Notes: a model not told the origin generated them from the letters alone. A DNA stretch of 64,000 nt from JALHST01 sp963798435 (GCA_963798435.1 CAWCTF010000006.1:186001-250000); one strand, 5' to 3'; positions 24,807 through 34,009 are shown, numbered from the stretch's first letter. A program made the numbers and translations.

Positions 24807-25265
24807 ATGAAGCGTATTTCAATACGACGCGCCACCTTGGCTGATTTGCCGCTACTGCAACAATTCGAACAGGGTGTCATCGAGTGGGAACGGCCTTTTG
24901 ACAAGACCATAGCCGAGGATCCCATATGGTATTATGATCTCGAAGCCTTGATTATAGATGAGCAGGTTGAAGTACTTGTCGCCCTTGAAGAGAATAAAAT
25001 CATCGCATGTGGTATTGGAATGGAAAAAAATGCCCGACATTATTTAGATCATAAGACATATGCGCATTTGGGTTTAATGTATACCCTGCCAGCCTATCGT
25101 GGTTTGGGAATTAATGGTCGAATCATCGCTGTGTTGAAAGAATGGGCGGTGTCAAAAGGGTTGAACGAAATTCGATTGACGGTTTACAACGACAATGTAT
25201 CGGCCATCAAGGCGTATGAAAAAATAGGATTTAAAAAGCACCTGATTGAAATGCGATTGGCCTGA
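24807..25265 (+). CDS. GNAT family N-acetyltransferase
   Basis: 152 residues. The acetyl-CoA binding segment is YTLPAYRGLGINGRIIAVL (motif A, variant of Q/RxxGxG/A), followed by LRLTVYNDNVSAIKAYEKIG-like motif B (IRLTVYNDNVSAIKAYEKIG) and FKKH. It is cytosolic and the acceptor cannot be predicted. It is monocistronic, with its start 61 bp from the divergent methyltransferase start. Confidence 0.9.
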   Translation: MKRISIRRATLADLPLLQQFEQGVIEWERPFDKTIAEDPIWYYDLEALIIDEQVEVLVALEENKIIACGIGMEKNARHYLDHKTYAHLGLMYTLPAYRGLGINGRIIAVLKEWAVSKGLNEIRLTVYNDNVSAIKAYEKIGFKKHLIEMRLA

Positions 25266-25330
25266 TCGTTTCACTGCCATATGCAGCATATTATCCCTTT
25301 TGATCTTGTAATTTTATACAAATTTACACG

Positions 25331-26599
25331 ATGCAATTTTTGAATACCCTTGCCTTTGCGAAAGAATTGGATGCCGCCGATGACCTAAAAAAATATCGCA
25401 AGGAATTCCACTTCCCCAAAATAAACGGGGAACAAGCCATTTATTTTACCGGAAATTCGCTTGGCCTGCAACCCAAACGGACTCAAAAATACGTTGATGA
25501 GGTCATGTCTGATTGGAAGGAATTGGCAGTCGAAGGCCATTTTTATGCTAAAAAACCTTGGTGGGATTATCACGAATTATTGGCCGCACCTTTGGCCAAG
25601 GTAGTAGGGGCCAAGACAGCCGAAATTTCTGTGTTGAACACCTTGACTGTAAACCTGCATTTTCTATTGGTATCATTCTATACCCCGACCAAAAAAAGGT
25701 ATAAGATCCTTTGTGAGGAAAAGGCGTTTCCCTCTGATCAGTATATGCTACAGAGTCAAGTTCGATTTCATGGCCTACGGCCCGAAGATGCAATCGTTGA
25801 AATCAAAAAACGAGCGGGGGAGCAGGTGTGGCGTACCGAGGATGTGCTCTCCAAAATCAAAGCAATCGGAGAGGAACTGGCCTTGGTACTTATAGGAGGT
25901 GTCAACTATTACAATGGTCAAGTATTTGATATGGAATCTATTACCAAAGCTGGTAAATCGGTGGGAGCCATGGTTGGATGGGATTTGGCACATGCTGTCG
26001 GGAATGTCACCTTGAATTTACATGATTGGCAGGTTGATTTTGCTGCCTGGTGCAGTTATAAATACATGAATAGTGGTCCAGGAAATGCTTCGGGCATCTT
26101 TGTGAACGAAAAATACCTCGGAAAAAGGGATATCCAGAGATTCGAAGGGTGGTGGGGGAACAAAAAGGAGACCCGTTTCTTGATGCAGCCCGAATTTGAT
26201 CCTATGCAAAATGCCGATGCGTGGCAGGTGAGCAACCCTCCCATACTTTCACTGGCCCCATATTTAGCGGCTTTGGAAATGTTCGAGGAGGTAGGCATGG
26301 AGGCGTTGATCAAAAAGCGGAACCTAATCGTCGCGTACCTTGAGTTTATTTTAAGGGAAGTCGACAAGGAAGTCACGGGAACGTTTGAAATAATCACCCC
26401 TCCGGAACGTGGCTGCCAACTTTCGGTTTTTTTGCACGGTCAGGGACGGGAACTTTTTAATTATCTGATGAAAAATGGCGTAGTCACCGACTGGCGTGAA
26501 CCCAATGTTATACGATTGGCACCAGTTCCTTTTTATTGCTCTTTTGAAGATATGTATCGTTTTGGCCAGATTTTGAAGCAGGGAATTTTGAGCAATTAA
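25331..26599 (+). CDS. kynU: Kynureninase
   Basis: 422 residues, the usual length. This PLP enzyme cleaves kynurenine or 3-hydroxykynurenine to anthranilate or 3-hydroxyanthranilate plus alanine in tryptophan breakdown. The PLP lysine is K244 in CSYKYMNSGPG, and the upstream GWDLAHAVGN supplies the aspartate that binds the pyridine ring. YFTGNSLGLQP at the N-terminus and DWREPNVIRLAPVPFY near the end are diagnostic. kmo, the preceding pathway step, lies 2.9 kb downstream on the same strand. The start is an ATG 65 bp after the GNAT gene; the frame is intact. Confidence 0.95.
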   Translation: MQFLNTLAFAKELDAADDLKKYRKEFHFPKINGEQAIYFTGNSLGLQPKRTQKYVDEVMSDWKELAVEGHFYAKKPWWDYHELLAAPLAKVVGAKTAEISVLNTLTVNLHFLLVSFYTPTKKRYKILCEEKAFPSDQYMLQSQVRFHGLRPEDAIVEIKKRAGEQVWRTEDVLSKIKAIGEELALVLIGGVNYYNGQVFDMESITKAGKSVGAMVGWDLAHAVGNVTLNLHDWQVDFAAWCSYKYMNSGPGNASGIFVNEKYLGKRDIQRFEGWWGNKKETRFLMQPEFDPMQNADAWQVSNPPILSLAPYLAALEMFEEVGMEALIKKRNLIVAYLEFILREVDKEVTGTFEIITPPERGCQLSVFLHGQGRELFNYLMKNGVVTDWREPNVIRLAPVPFYCSFEDMYRFGQILKQGILSN

Positions 26600-26626
26600 A
26601 AGTTACCACTTATCAATTAACAATGT

Positions 26627-26663
26627 TGTCATCACGAGGAGCATTTGCGAGGTGGTAATCTGT
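26627..26663. repeat. Fragment of a dispersed intergenic repeat
   Basis: The stretch gtcatcacgagga...gcgaggtggtaatctg resembles the gtcattgcgaggag...gcaatct repeat that is scattered between genes in many bacterial genomes. Only one diverged copy is seen here, in the 222-bp spacer between kynU and the MFS gene. Nothing else is recognised in that spacer. Confidence 0.4.
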
Positions 26664-26821
26664 TTTTTTCGATGGCTGATACTGGCTTGATTAGAGATTT
26701 TGCGGGGGGTCTTTTAGAAATTCGCTGCCCTTCCTAAAAATTATTTTGCCCCTGCGGCCTGTGATTCATTTCCGTTGGTATCTTTTTAATATATTCGCTC
26801 ACCGAATTTCTAATAAGCCCC

Positions 26822-27970
26822 ATGAAGTCACTGCGACTTATACTTTCCAATCCACGTTATTTTGCCCCTGCCATGGTGTATGCAAGCCTGAATTTATGGT
26901 TTGGTACCTGGGCCATTTACATCCCCATAGTCAAGCATCGGCTCGGCATTGATAAATCGCAGTTGGGAATCGCTATTTTCTTTTTATCGTTAGGCGTCTT
27001 TACCATATTTCCCATTGCCTCAAAAATCATCAATAAAATTGGTGTGGGCAGGGCCACTTGGTACGGAGTGCTTTTAAGTAGTTTTGCCGCTTTGATGCCG
27101 CTATTGGCACCCTCGTACTACACGTTAATGGCATCCCTCTTTGTTTTTGGGGCTTCCAACGGTTTTACCGACATTGCGATGAACACCTTGGTTACCGAAT
27201 TGGAAAAAGAGGACAAACAAAATTTCATGTCAGCCGCACATGGTTTTTTTAGTCTGGGTGGGGTTTTAGCCGGTTTAGGAAGCTTTTTGATCGTGCTCAT
27301 AGGGAATCCGGCGCTGCATATGGGCATCGTCGTGCTCCTAGTTTTGGGCTTTAATTTTTTATTGTATCGAAATTATTTTAATATAACCGCGGCCCCGATC
27401 GAAAAGGAACCTTTTAGTTTAAGGCTGTTTAAGCCGTTGTTGTTATTGGGAATTGTGTCATTTATCGTGATGGGGGGTGAAGGCGCCATTGTTGACTGGA
27501 GTGGTCTTTATCTGAAGGAAATCAGTATCGCCCCAGAAACCCTATGGGGTGCCGGCTTTTTGGCATTTTCTACGACGATGACCCTGGGTAGGTTTTTAGG
27601 GGACAGTATTAGCCAGAAAATAGGCTCTGTAAAAATAGTAGCACTCGGCATCCTAATTGCCATTATCGGCTATTTGGCCGTATTAATGACCTATGCCATG
27701 TTGGCCATTATCGGGTTTGGGCTTATTGGTCTCGGTTTTTCGGTGATTGTTCCCGAATTATTTCGAATTGGCGGCAACGTGAAAGGCATTGATTCTTCAC
27801 AGGGTGTCTCCTTTATTGCCGGTACAGGATATTTAGGTTTTTTGGTGGCACCTCCGATCCTTGGCTTTTTGGCCGATGCGGTTTCATTAAAACTCAGTTT
27901 TACAGTGCTGCTCGGGTGTGCCGTCATCGTGCTGATCGCCACTTATTTTTTAGGAAAGAGAAGTCGTTAA
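26822..27970 (+). CDS. MFS transporter
   Basis: 382 residues with about twelve predicted membrane spans in two halves, lacking the central loop of larger carriers. N-terminal half: YASLNLWFGTWAIYIPIVK, then ASKIINKIGVGRATWYG, a degenerate cytoplasmic loop motif. Second half: ISQKIGSVKIVALG and GTGYLGFLVAPPILGF. It resembles YbjJ/fucose-permease-like carriers with TDIAMNTLVTELE. The substrate is unknown; its place between kynU and kmo makes an aromatic metabolite possible, but that is a guess. Its stop overlaps the convergent gene by 4 bp. Confidence 0.88.
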   Translation: MKSLRLILSNPRYFAPAMVYASLNLWFGTWAIYIPIVKHRLGIDKSQLGIAIFFLSLGVFTIFPIASKIINKIGVGRATWYGVLLSSFAALMPLLAPSYYTLMASLFVFGASNGFTDIAMNTLVTELEKEDKQNFMSAAHGFFSLGGVLAGLGSFLIVLIGNPALHMGIVVLLVLGFNFLLYRNYFNITAAPIEKEPFSLRLFKPLLLLGIVSFIVMGGEGAIVDWSGLYLKEISIAPETLWGAGFLAFSTTMTLGRFLGDSISQKIGSVKIVALGILIAIIGYLAVLMTYAMLAIIGFGLIGLGFSVIVPELFRIGGNVKGIDSSQGVSFIAGTGYLGFLVAPPILGFLADAVSLKLSFTVLLGCAVIVLIATYFLGKRSR

Positions 27971-28647
27971 TTAGTCTTCACTTCGATGTTTGTAAAATGC
28001 AATTTAAAACTACCATCCTCGTTTTTATGCATTTTTGCCAGCTTTAGACCGCCACTTTCAATATAGTCTTCCCAGGTAGTTACCATAGAAGGTTTTGGCT
28101 GATTTCCTTTTCTATATACCCATTCTTTTATGAGGTAATCATCCCCAAAATAAAAATCATACGCATCCCCAGGCGTATAACCACCCTCGTTGCCATATAC
28201 TATGGTCAATTTGTGCATGGTTTTTTTACTCAAAGGGGCCACCGAATTCATCGCATAGGTGGAAGTAAAATTCGATTTGTCCCACATTAGCTGAAAAGGA
28301 GCCAAAAACCAATATTTATCATTGATGAATCCTGCGTTGGTCTTATTAGCGGTACTGTCCATATTTGACCAGTTGTAGGTCAATGTATCGGTTGCCGAGA
28401 TGGCCGTAATGTCATTTTTGCCGGGTCTCCAGATCCAAGTACGTTCAGAATGTGAAGTGCCACGATCTACATTGAAGGTGAATTTTAATTCTTTGACATT
28501 CTTCCAATTCGCAAAGCCATTCGCTTGCGCTATTTGCTCAAGAATATCGCTTTCTTGGACGGGATTTCTAGTGTCGTAGCCGCCAACCAAGGTAAAGCCC
28601 ATCGTAAGCAAAGAGACCAATACGAGTACTACTGCAAATTTCTTCAT
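27967..28647 (-). CDS. Exported protein of unknown function
   Basis: 226 residues from the ATG at 28647, which gives a standard signal peptide (MKKFAVVLVLVSLLTMGFTL); a second possible ATG is at 28665. The body is rich in beta-strand pattern with WKNVKELKFTFNVDRG, RTWIWRPGKNDI, YWFLAPFQLMWD and DYLIKEWVYRKG, suggesting a LolA-like or outer-membrane-lipid-handling sandwich fold. I do not recognise a named family with confidence. It converges on the MFS gene and is transcribed away from clpP. Confidence 0.75.
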   Translation of the reverse strand: MKKFAVVLVLVSLLTMGFTLVGGYDTRNPVQESDILEQIAQANGFANWKNVKELKFTFNVDRGTSHSERTWIWRPGKNDITAISATDTLTYNWSNMDSTANKTNAGFINDKYWFLAPFQLMWDKSNFTSTYAMNSVAPLSKKTMHKLTIVYGNEGGYTPGDAYDFYFGDDYLIKEWVYRKGNQPKPSMVTTWEDYIESGGLKLAKMHKNEDGSFKLHFTNIEVKTN

Positions 28648-28737
28648 TGAGGTGCGTTTTCTCAAAGATAAACGCTTTTCTTCAGCAATTCAAAAAATAG
28701 CGGTCTTTTAGTAAAGACTATTTAGGGATAAATTCAC

Positions 28738-28745
28738 TAATTTTG
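28738..28745 (+). promoter_or_regulatory. Putative -7 element of clpP
   Basis: TAATTTTG matches TAnnTTTG and lies 20 bp before the clpP ATG. Confidence 0.4.
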
Positions 28746-28765
28746 ATTTTTCAAAAAAACATTCA

Positions 28766-29314
28766 ATGAGTTCAAAAAAAGGAAAAGTACAGGAAGCAAT
28801 CGATGAAAAGTTTTTGGAGGAACGAAAGGTATTTCTTTGGGGCATGGTCGATGATAATTCGGCCAAGCATGTGATAGATCGTTTGATGTATTTAGACATG
28901 CAGAATACGAAGGAAATTCAACTGTTCATCAACAGTCCTGGGGGCTATGTTACCTCGGGTTTTGCAATATACGATACCATCAAAGCGCTAAAAAGCCCCG
29001 TGTCGACCATCTGTACGGGACTCGCCGCTTCCATGGGTTCTATTTTGCTTTCGGTCGGCAAAAAGGGCAAACGTTTTATACAACCGCATGCCCAGGTAAT
29101 GATCCACCAACCGAGCGGTGGGGCCAGGGGGCAGGCTTCCAATATTGAAATACAGGCGAAGGAGATTATCAAGACAAAAGAGTTGAGTGCCCGTATCCTT
29201 GCCGACAATTGTGGTCAGGATTTTGAAAAGGTGCTGCGCGATTTTGATAGGGATTACTGGATGAATGCCGAAGAATCGATTAAATATGGCATTGTCGACG
29301 GTATCTTAAAGTAA
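28766..29314 (+). CDS. clpP: ATP-dependent Clp protease proteolytic subunit
   Basis: 182 residues. The catalytic triad is S89 (GLAASMG), H114 (VMIHQP) and D163 (DRDYWM). INSPGGYVTSG forms the handle and oxyanion region. ClpP tetradecamers degrade proteins fed by ClpX or ClpC in the cytosol. The N-terminus is short, without an obvious propeptide. No clpX or trigger-factor gene is adjacent, so this is probably a stand-alone paralogue and not the tig-clpP-clpX operon copy; that inference needs the rest of the genome. It has its own promoter and terminator. Confidence 0.94.
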   Translation: MSSKKGKVQEAIDEKFLEERKVFLWGMVDDNSAKHVIDRLMYLDMQNTKEIQLFINSPGGYVTSGFAIYDTIKALKSPVSTICTGLAASMGSILLSVGKKGKRFIQPHAQVMIHQPSGGARGQASNIEIQAKEIIKTKELSARILADNCGQDFEKVLRDFDRDYWMNAEESIKYGIVDGILK

Positions 29315-29337
29315 GATAGATCGCTTACATAAAAGAG

Positions 29338-29376
29338 AAGAGTCCTTCATATTTTACTTATGAAGGACTCTTTTTT
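29338..29376 (+). terminator. Terminator of clpP
   Basis: A perfect 14-bp stem (aagagtccttcata / tatgaaggactctt) with a 7-nt loop runs into a T-tract. Confidence 0.85.
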
Positions 29377-29535
29377 GGATATATATAGACGCTTACGCGG
29401 GATGTATAGTATATACGTATGAAATTGCCCGTTTGGATCGAGTTAGGAAATCATGCCGCAAACCATTACGCGTGATGCCGTAAATAGTCAAATTTTGGTA
29501 CATTTACCGCTTAACCATGGCGCCAACAGAATATT

Positions 29536-30876
29536 ATGCGACAAACCCCCAAAACCATTGCGATAATCGGATCTGGACTCGTTGGATCATTATTGGCGAT
29601 TTACTTAAAAAAGCTGGGTCATACCGTTACGGTGTTTGACAGACGACCTGATATTCGCACGATTACATTTTCGGGAAGATCCATCAACTTGGCCATGAGC
29701 AATCGAGGATGGACCACGCTTCAGGCCATCGGCATCGAGGACGAAATCAAAAAATTAGCCATTCCGTTAGACAAACGCGCGTTGCATGTGATCGGCAAAC
29801 CTGAATATTTTCAAAAATATGGCAAGGAAGGGGAGGCCATTTGGTCAATATCACGCGGAGTGCTAAACCGAAAGATGATCGACCTCGCTGAAAATGCCGG
29901 GGTTGAATTTCGGTTTGAGGAAAAGGTTTGGGACGTGAATTTGGCAGCGGCCAAAGTATACACTGGGGAAAGTGAGAAAAGTGCATGGCAGGAATATGAC
30001 TTTGATATGATTTTCGGATGTGACGGAGCCTTTTCAAGGGTGCGACATAAGATGCAGCGTCGAAGCCGCTTCGATTACTCCCAGGATTTTATCGATGTGG
30101 GATATAAGGAACTTACGATCGCCCCAAATTCAGATGGCACCCATAAGTTAGACAAACATTCATTTCATATTTGGCCAAGGGGGAATTTCATGTTGATTGC
30201 CATGCCCAATCTCGATGGAAGTTTTACCTGCACACTTTTTCTACCCTTCGAAGGGGAAATATCGTTTGATAAAATCACCAATAGGGCCGAGGCCCGATCC
30301 TTTTTCACGACCTATTTTCCCAATGTAATGATGGATATCGAAAACTTGACCGAGGACTTCTTCAAGAACCCGACAAGCGCCATGGTAACTATGAAATGTT
30401 ACCCTTGGACCTACTGGGACAAAGTAGCCTTGGTGGGTGATTCTGCCCATGCGGTCGTGCCTTTTTTCGGTCAAGGAATGAACGCGGGTTTTGAGGATAT
30501 CTTTGTGCTGGATCAATTAATCAATATGTATGGGGATGATTGGCTCGGCATTTTTGGGGAGTACCAAAAAATTCGAAAGCCGAATACCGACGCAATTGCC
30601 GAGCTAAGCTATCGTAATTTTATTGAAATGAGCAGTAAAACGGCGGATCCAAAATTTATACTCCAGAAAAAAATTGAAAAGCATTTTGCTGAAAAGTTCC
30701 CAGAAAAATGGATTCCGGTGTACTCCCGTGTGACTTTTTCAAACCGGCCTTATGCAGAAGCCTTGGCGATTGGGGATGCCCAGGAAAAGATAATGCAGGA
30801 AATCATGAAGATTCCGAATATTGAGGAGAAATGGGACAGTTCTGAAATAGAAAGAATACTATTGGCCCAATTATAG
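29536..30876 (+). CDS. kmo: Kynurenine 3-monooxygenase
   Basis: 446 residues. This FAD-dependent hydroxylase uses NADPH and oxygen to turn kynurenine into 3-hydroxykynurenine, the substrate of kynU at 25331. The dinucleotide-binding motif is IIGSGLVGS at residues 10-18, the second FAD motif is FGCDGAFSRVRHKM, and the third is VALVGDSAHAVVPFFGQGMN. The segment RSINLAMSNRG is typical of the Kmo branch. No other kynurenine-pathway gene is in the window. The start ATG at 29536 gives the normal N-terminus. Confidence 0.95.
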   Translation: MRQTPKTIAIIGSGLVGSLLAIYLKKLGHTVTVFDRRPDIRTITFSGRSINLAMSNRGWTTLQAIGIEDEIKKLAIPLDKRALHVIGKPEYFQKYGKEGEAIWSISRGVLNRKMIDLAENAGVEFRFEEKVWDVNLAAAKVYTGESEKSAWQEYDFDMIFGCDGAFSRVRHKMQRRSRFDYSQDFIDVGYKELTIAPNSDGTHKLDKHSFHIWPRGNFMLIAMPNLDGSFTCTLFLPFEGEISFDKITNRAEARSFFTTYFPNVMMDIENLTEDFFKNPTSAMVTMKCYPWTYWDKVALVGDSAHAVVPFFGQGMNAGFEDIFVLDQLINMYGDDWLGIFGEYQKIRKPNTDAIAELSYRNFIEMSSKTADPKFILQKKIEKHFAEKFPEKWIPVYSRVTFSNRPYAEALAIGDAQEKIMQEIMKIPNIEEKWDSSEIERILLAQL

Positions 30877-30892
30877 CACTTTATAGGATACT

Positions 30893-31035
30893 ACAAGACC
30901 TCGTAAGCGGCACCGGCCAGCTTGACCAACACGCGGTACATCTTCTTAGTTATATCGAAGATTCCAAGGGCCGAGTACCTCCTGGTTTCGGATGTTGAAA
31001 CCTCCTTGTCATCGAAGCAAAAAAAAACCATCCGC
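30893..31035 (-). pseudogene. Possible gene remnant between kmo and the zinc-ribbon gene
   Basis: On the minus strand an open frame of ~44 codons reads DDKEVSTSETRRYSALGIFD, then ITKKMYRVLVKLAGAAYEVL and a stop near 30893. Its only ATG lies inside the terminator hairpin of the next gene. Codon use is G+C-rich and protein-like compared with the AT-rich spacers nearby. I do not recognise the family. It may be the tail of a lost gene or mobile element, or simply chance. Confidence 0.3.
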
Positions 31036-31049
31036 TGGTATACGGATGG
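31020..31049 (-). terminator. Terminator of the 31076-31855 gene
   Basis: On the minus strand ccatccg / cggatgg with an 8-nt loop runs into nine T residues, 27 bp after the stop codon. Confidence 0.8.
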
Positions 31050-31075
31050 CTGTGATATGAGTTAGTTTGGATATA

Positions 31076-31855
31076 CTATAATTTTGTGAACATTTTATTC
31101 ATTTTTTCTTGCTCTTCTTCAGCAAGAACGGGATCCACTAGGATTCTTCCACTGTGTTCGTCGGTAATTATTTTTTTACGGGTGGCGATTTCAACCTGAA
31201 CTTGGGGAGGTATCGTAAAGAAAGATCCTCCAGAGGCACCGCGCTCGATCGGCACAACGGCAAGGCCGTTTTTTACATTGTTGCGGATGCGTGCATAGGC
31301 TTTTACCAAACGCTCGTCAATGTTTTCTTGGTAATCGGCCGATTTTTCTAACAGGGACTTTTCTTCTTTTTCAGTTTCGGCAAGAATGGCGTTTAACTCG
31401 TTCTTCTTATGTTTCAGATGCTCTTCCCGCTCCACCAATTTTTCCTTGGTCTCGGCAATCACTTCTTTTTTCTGTTCTATCTGGACCTTAAATTCCTTGA
31501 TGTTCTTATCGGCCAGCTGAATTTCAAGTTCTTGAAATTCAAGTTCTTTGGTAATCGAATTGAATTCCCGACTGTTCCTTACATTCTTTTGTTGGTCGGT
31601 ATATTTTTTCATCAAAGCCTTCGCCTCATCGATGAGATTCTTCTTGGCGGTAATTTCGAAGTTGATGGTTTCCAGATCGGTCTTTAGCTTGTCCATCCTT
31701 GTTTTAAGTCCTAGAACATCATCCTCGAGATCCATTACTTCCAATGGAAGCTCTCCACGAACATTCCGAATTTCATCAATCCGTGAATCTATTAATTGCA
31801 AATCATAGAGTGCCCTTAATTTATCTTCGACGGTAACTTCTGCTTTCTTTGACAT
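31076..31855 (-). CDS. Coiled-coil protein with a degenerate C4-type zinc-ribbon domain
   Basis: 259 residues: a long antiparallel coiled coil (~residues 10-190, rich in K/E/L heptads) and a C-terminal zf-RING_7-like domain. The family (CT398/HP0958-like) normally has two CxxC pairs. Here the first pair reads ERGASGGSF and the second DEHSGRIL, so every zinc-binding cysteine is gone while the flanking FTIPPQVQ and GRILVDPVL are kept. Homologues take part in nucleic-acid or secretion-related scaffolding, but no firm role is known here. It starts 3 bp after the nif3-like stop, so it is an operon with that gene. Confidence 0.85.
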   Translation of the reverse strand: MSKKAEVTVEDKLRALYDLQLIDSRIDEIRNVRGELPLEVMDLEDDVLGLKTRMDKLKTDLETINFEITAKKNLIDEAKALMKKYTDQQKNVRNSREFNSITKELEFQELEIQLADKNIKEFKVQIEQKKEVIAETKEKLVEREEHLKHKKNELNAILAETEKEEKSLLEKSADYQENIDERLVKAYARIRNNVKNGLAVVPIERGASGGSFFTIPPQVQVEIATRKKIITDEHSGRILVDPVLAEEEQEKMNKMFTKL

Positions 31856-31857
31856 AT

Positions 31858-32952
31858 TTATAAATACTTGATGGGATTGGTTTTACTTGCCGATAAACGG
31901 ATTGCAAAATTAGGAATTTTTTTCATAAGATAATCAACTAAAAGGTTTTTTGTAAACTGCTCGGTTTCATAGTGTCCGATATCGGCGATTACTAGGGTAT
32001 CTTCTGCTTCGAAGAATTGATGGTATTTAATGTCAGCACTAATAAAAATATCGGCACCTGCGGCTTTCGCCGCCGATATGGCAAAGGCGCCACTTCCTCC
32101 CAAAACGGCCACTTTTTGAATTTTCTTGCCCAACAAGGCCGAATGGCGTATACAGGCTGCATGCATGGTCTTCTTGATATGGTTTAAAAATTCGATGGGA
32201 TCCCAGGGCGCTTCGAGGATGCCGATCATGCCCATGCCAATTTCAGAATTTAAATTTTCAAGGGTTGTTATTTCATACGCGACTTCTTCATACGGATGGC
32301 TTTGTAAAAGGGCATGGAGCACCTGTTTTTGCTTTGCCTTGGGGAAAATAACGGTGATTTGCATTTCCTTTTCAAGATGAGTAATCCCAATTTCGCCTTT
32401 TACAGGATTGGCATGTTCGCCTGCCTGATAACTCCCGATACCTTCGCTGCGAAAACTACAATTACTATACTTCCCCATAGTCCCTGCCCCAGCCAGAAAG
32501 AGCGCGTCCAATAATTGGTCAGCGTCCGCGAGGGGCACATAGGTCGATAATTTTTTGATAGTACCTTGCTGTGGGATGAGCACTGTGGCTTGGGTAACAC
32601 CAATGACCTCGCAGATCTTGGCGTTTACCCCAAGTGCCGAATTGTCCAAGGCAGTGTGCATGCTGTAAATGGCGATGTCATGTTTGAGGGCCTTTATGAC
32701 GACCCGCTCTACATAATCGGCACCTGTTAATTTTTTTAATCCCTTGAAAATGATAGGATGAAAGCTCACTATCAGGTTACAGTTTTGGCTTATAGCTTCA
32801 TCGATGACCGATTCTAACGTATCTAAGGTTACCAAGATACCAGTAACCTTTCGGTTTAAGTCGCCGACCAGGAGGCCCACATTGTCAAAATCCTCTGCGT
32901 AGGCCAACGGGGCCAATTCCTCCAAAATATCAGTAACTTCTTTTACGATCAT
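31858..32952 (-). CDS. Nif3-like dinuclear metal-centre hexameric protein
   Basis: 364 residues, the long form with an inserted middle domain (~residues 130-235, the PII/CutA-like insert with VLHALLQSHPYEEVAYEI). Metal-site motifs: SFHPIIFKGLKKLTG, MHTALDN, and ADIGHYETEQF near the C-terminus. GGSGAFAISAAKAAGADI is diagnostic. Members are often labelled GTP cyclohydrolase I type 2, but the activity of most is unproven. It is co-transcribed with the zinc-ribbon-like gene, a pairing seen across Bacteroidota. Its start lies 13 bp from the upstream ATG on the opposite strand. Confidence 0.93.
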   Translation of the reverse strand: MIVKEVTDILEELAPLAYAEDFDNVGLLVGDLNRKVTGILVTLDTLESVIDEAISQNCNLIVSFHPIIFKGLKKLTGADYVERVVIKALKHDIAIYSMHTALDNSALGVNAKICEVIGVTQATVLIPQQGTIKKLSTYVPLADADQLLDALFLAGAGTMGKYSNCSFRSEGIGSYQAGEHANPVKGEIGITHLEKEMQITVIFPKAKQKQVLHALLQSHPYEEVAYEITTLENLNSEIGMGMIGILEAPWDPIEFLNHIKKTMHAACIRHSALLGKKIQKVAVLGGSGAFAISAAKAAGADIFISADIKYHQFFEAEDTLVIADIGHYETEQFTKNLLVDYLMKKIPNFAIRLSASKTNPIKYL

Positions 32953-33001
32953 TTTACTATTTTATATGCCCTTAAAGATAAAATATTATATTTTCGTTCC
33001 C

Positions 33002-34009
33002 GTGCAACTCCTAAGAAAAATAGTATTTCCCATAGCAATCGTATATGCCGCCGTGGTGTATATTCGAAACTATTTATACGATGTGGGTATTCTTAAATCG
33101 AGATCCTTTGCGATTCCCACGCTCTGTATTGGGAATCTAAGTATGGGTGGCACCGGCAAAACCCCCATGGCCGAATATCTTATCACAATCCTAAAGGATA
33201 CCTACAAAGTCGCCTTTCTCAGCAGGGGGTATAAACGCCGGTCCCGGGGCTTTGTATTGGCTTCATCGAAAAGTACGGTGGAAGAAATTGGTGATGAGCC
33301 TTTTCAAATACACACTAAATTCCCAAGGGTCCTAGTGGCAGTTGATGCTAATAGGACACGTGGCATCATGACCTTGCAAAAAGAGGCAAATCCCGATATA
33401 ATCGTTTTAGATGATGCCTTTCAGCATCGAAAGGTTACGACTGGTTTTAATATTCTTCTGACCTCTTATGGCAAACTGTACTGCGATGATTATTATTTTC
33501 CGACAGGAAATCTTCGTGATAGTAGGAGGGAAGCAAAACGTGCAGATATTATCATCGTTACAAAATGCCCTCCAGAGCTATCACAAAACGACCAGGGCGA
33601 AATCTTAAAAAAACTCCGGCCGAAGTCAGGACAAAGGGTATTGTTTAGCTATTTGGAATATGGATCCCATGTAGAAGGCGAGCGCAGCAGAGTAGCGTTG
33701 GCTTCAATAAAAAGTAAGAAAGTTACCTTGGTAACCGGAATTGCCGATTCCGCACCTTTAGTAGCCTATCTAAATAAAGCAGGGATTTCATTTGAACATT
33801 TTGATTTCCCGGATCATCATTTTTTTTCGCCCCAGGAAATAACCCTTTTTAATTCGAAGGAATGCGTGCTTACTACCGAAAAGGATTATGCTCGCCTACA
33901 GGGGCATGTAACGAACCTTTATTATCTTTCGATAAAACATGGTTTTTTAAATCAGGGTGAAATCATCTTGAAGAATTCCCTAGATCACTTTATGAGGCAG
34001 TATACCTAA
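33002..34009 (+). CDS. lpxK: Tetraacyldisaccharide 4'-kinase
   Basis: Inner-membrane kinase that adds the 4'-phosphate to lipid A precursor. A Walker A site (GNLSMGGTGKTP) follows an N-terminal membrane helix and VVYIRNYLYDVGIL. VLDDAFQHRKV contains the DxxD/H motif of the family. I prefer the GTG at 33002, which gives the family's usual N-terminus (QLLRKIVFP) and 335 residues. The ATG at 32966 would add 12 residues and leave only 13 bp to the nif3-like start. TATATTTT just upstream of 33002 is a near match to a -7 element. The 3' end overlaps the histidine kinase gene by 20 bp. Confidence 0.9.
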   Translation: MQLLRKIVFPIAIVYAAVVYIRNYLYDVGILKSRSFAIPTLCIGNLSMGGTGKTPMAEYLITILKDTYKVAFLSRGYKRRSRGFVLASSKSTVEEIGDEPFQIHTKFPRVLVAVDANRTRGIMTLQKEANPDIIVLDDAFQHRKVTTGFNILLTSYGKLYCDDYYFPTGNLRDSRREAKRADIIIVTKCPPELSQNDQGEILKKLRPKSGQRVLFSYLEYGSHVEGERSRVALASIKSKKVTLVTGIADSAPLVAYLNKAGISFEHFDFPDHHFFSPQEITLFNSKECVLTTEKDYARLQGHVTNLYYLSIKHGFLNQGEIILKNSLDHFMRQYT

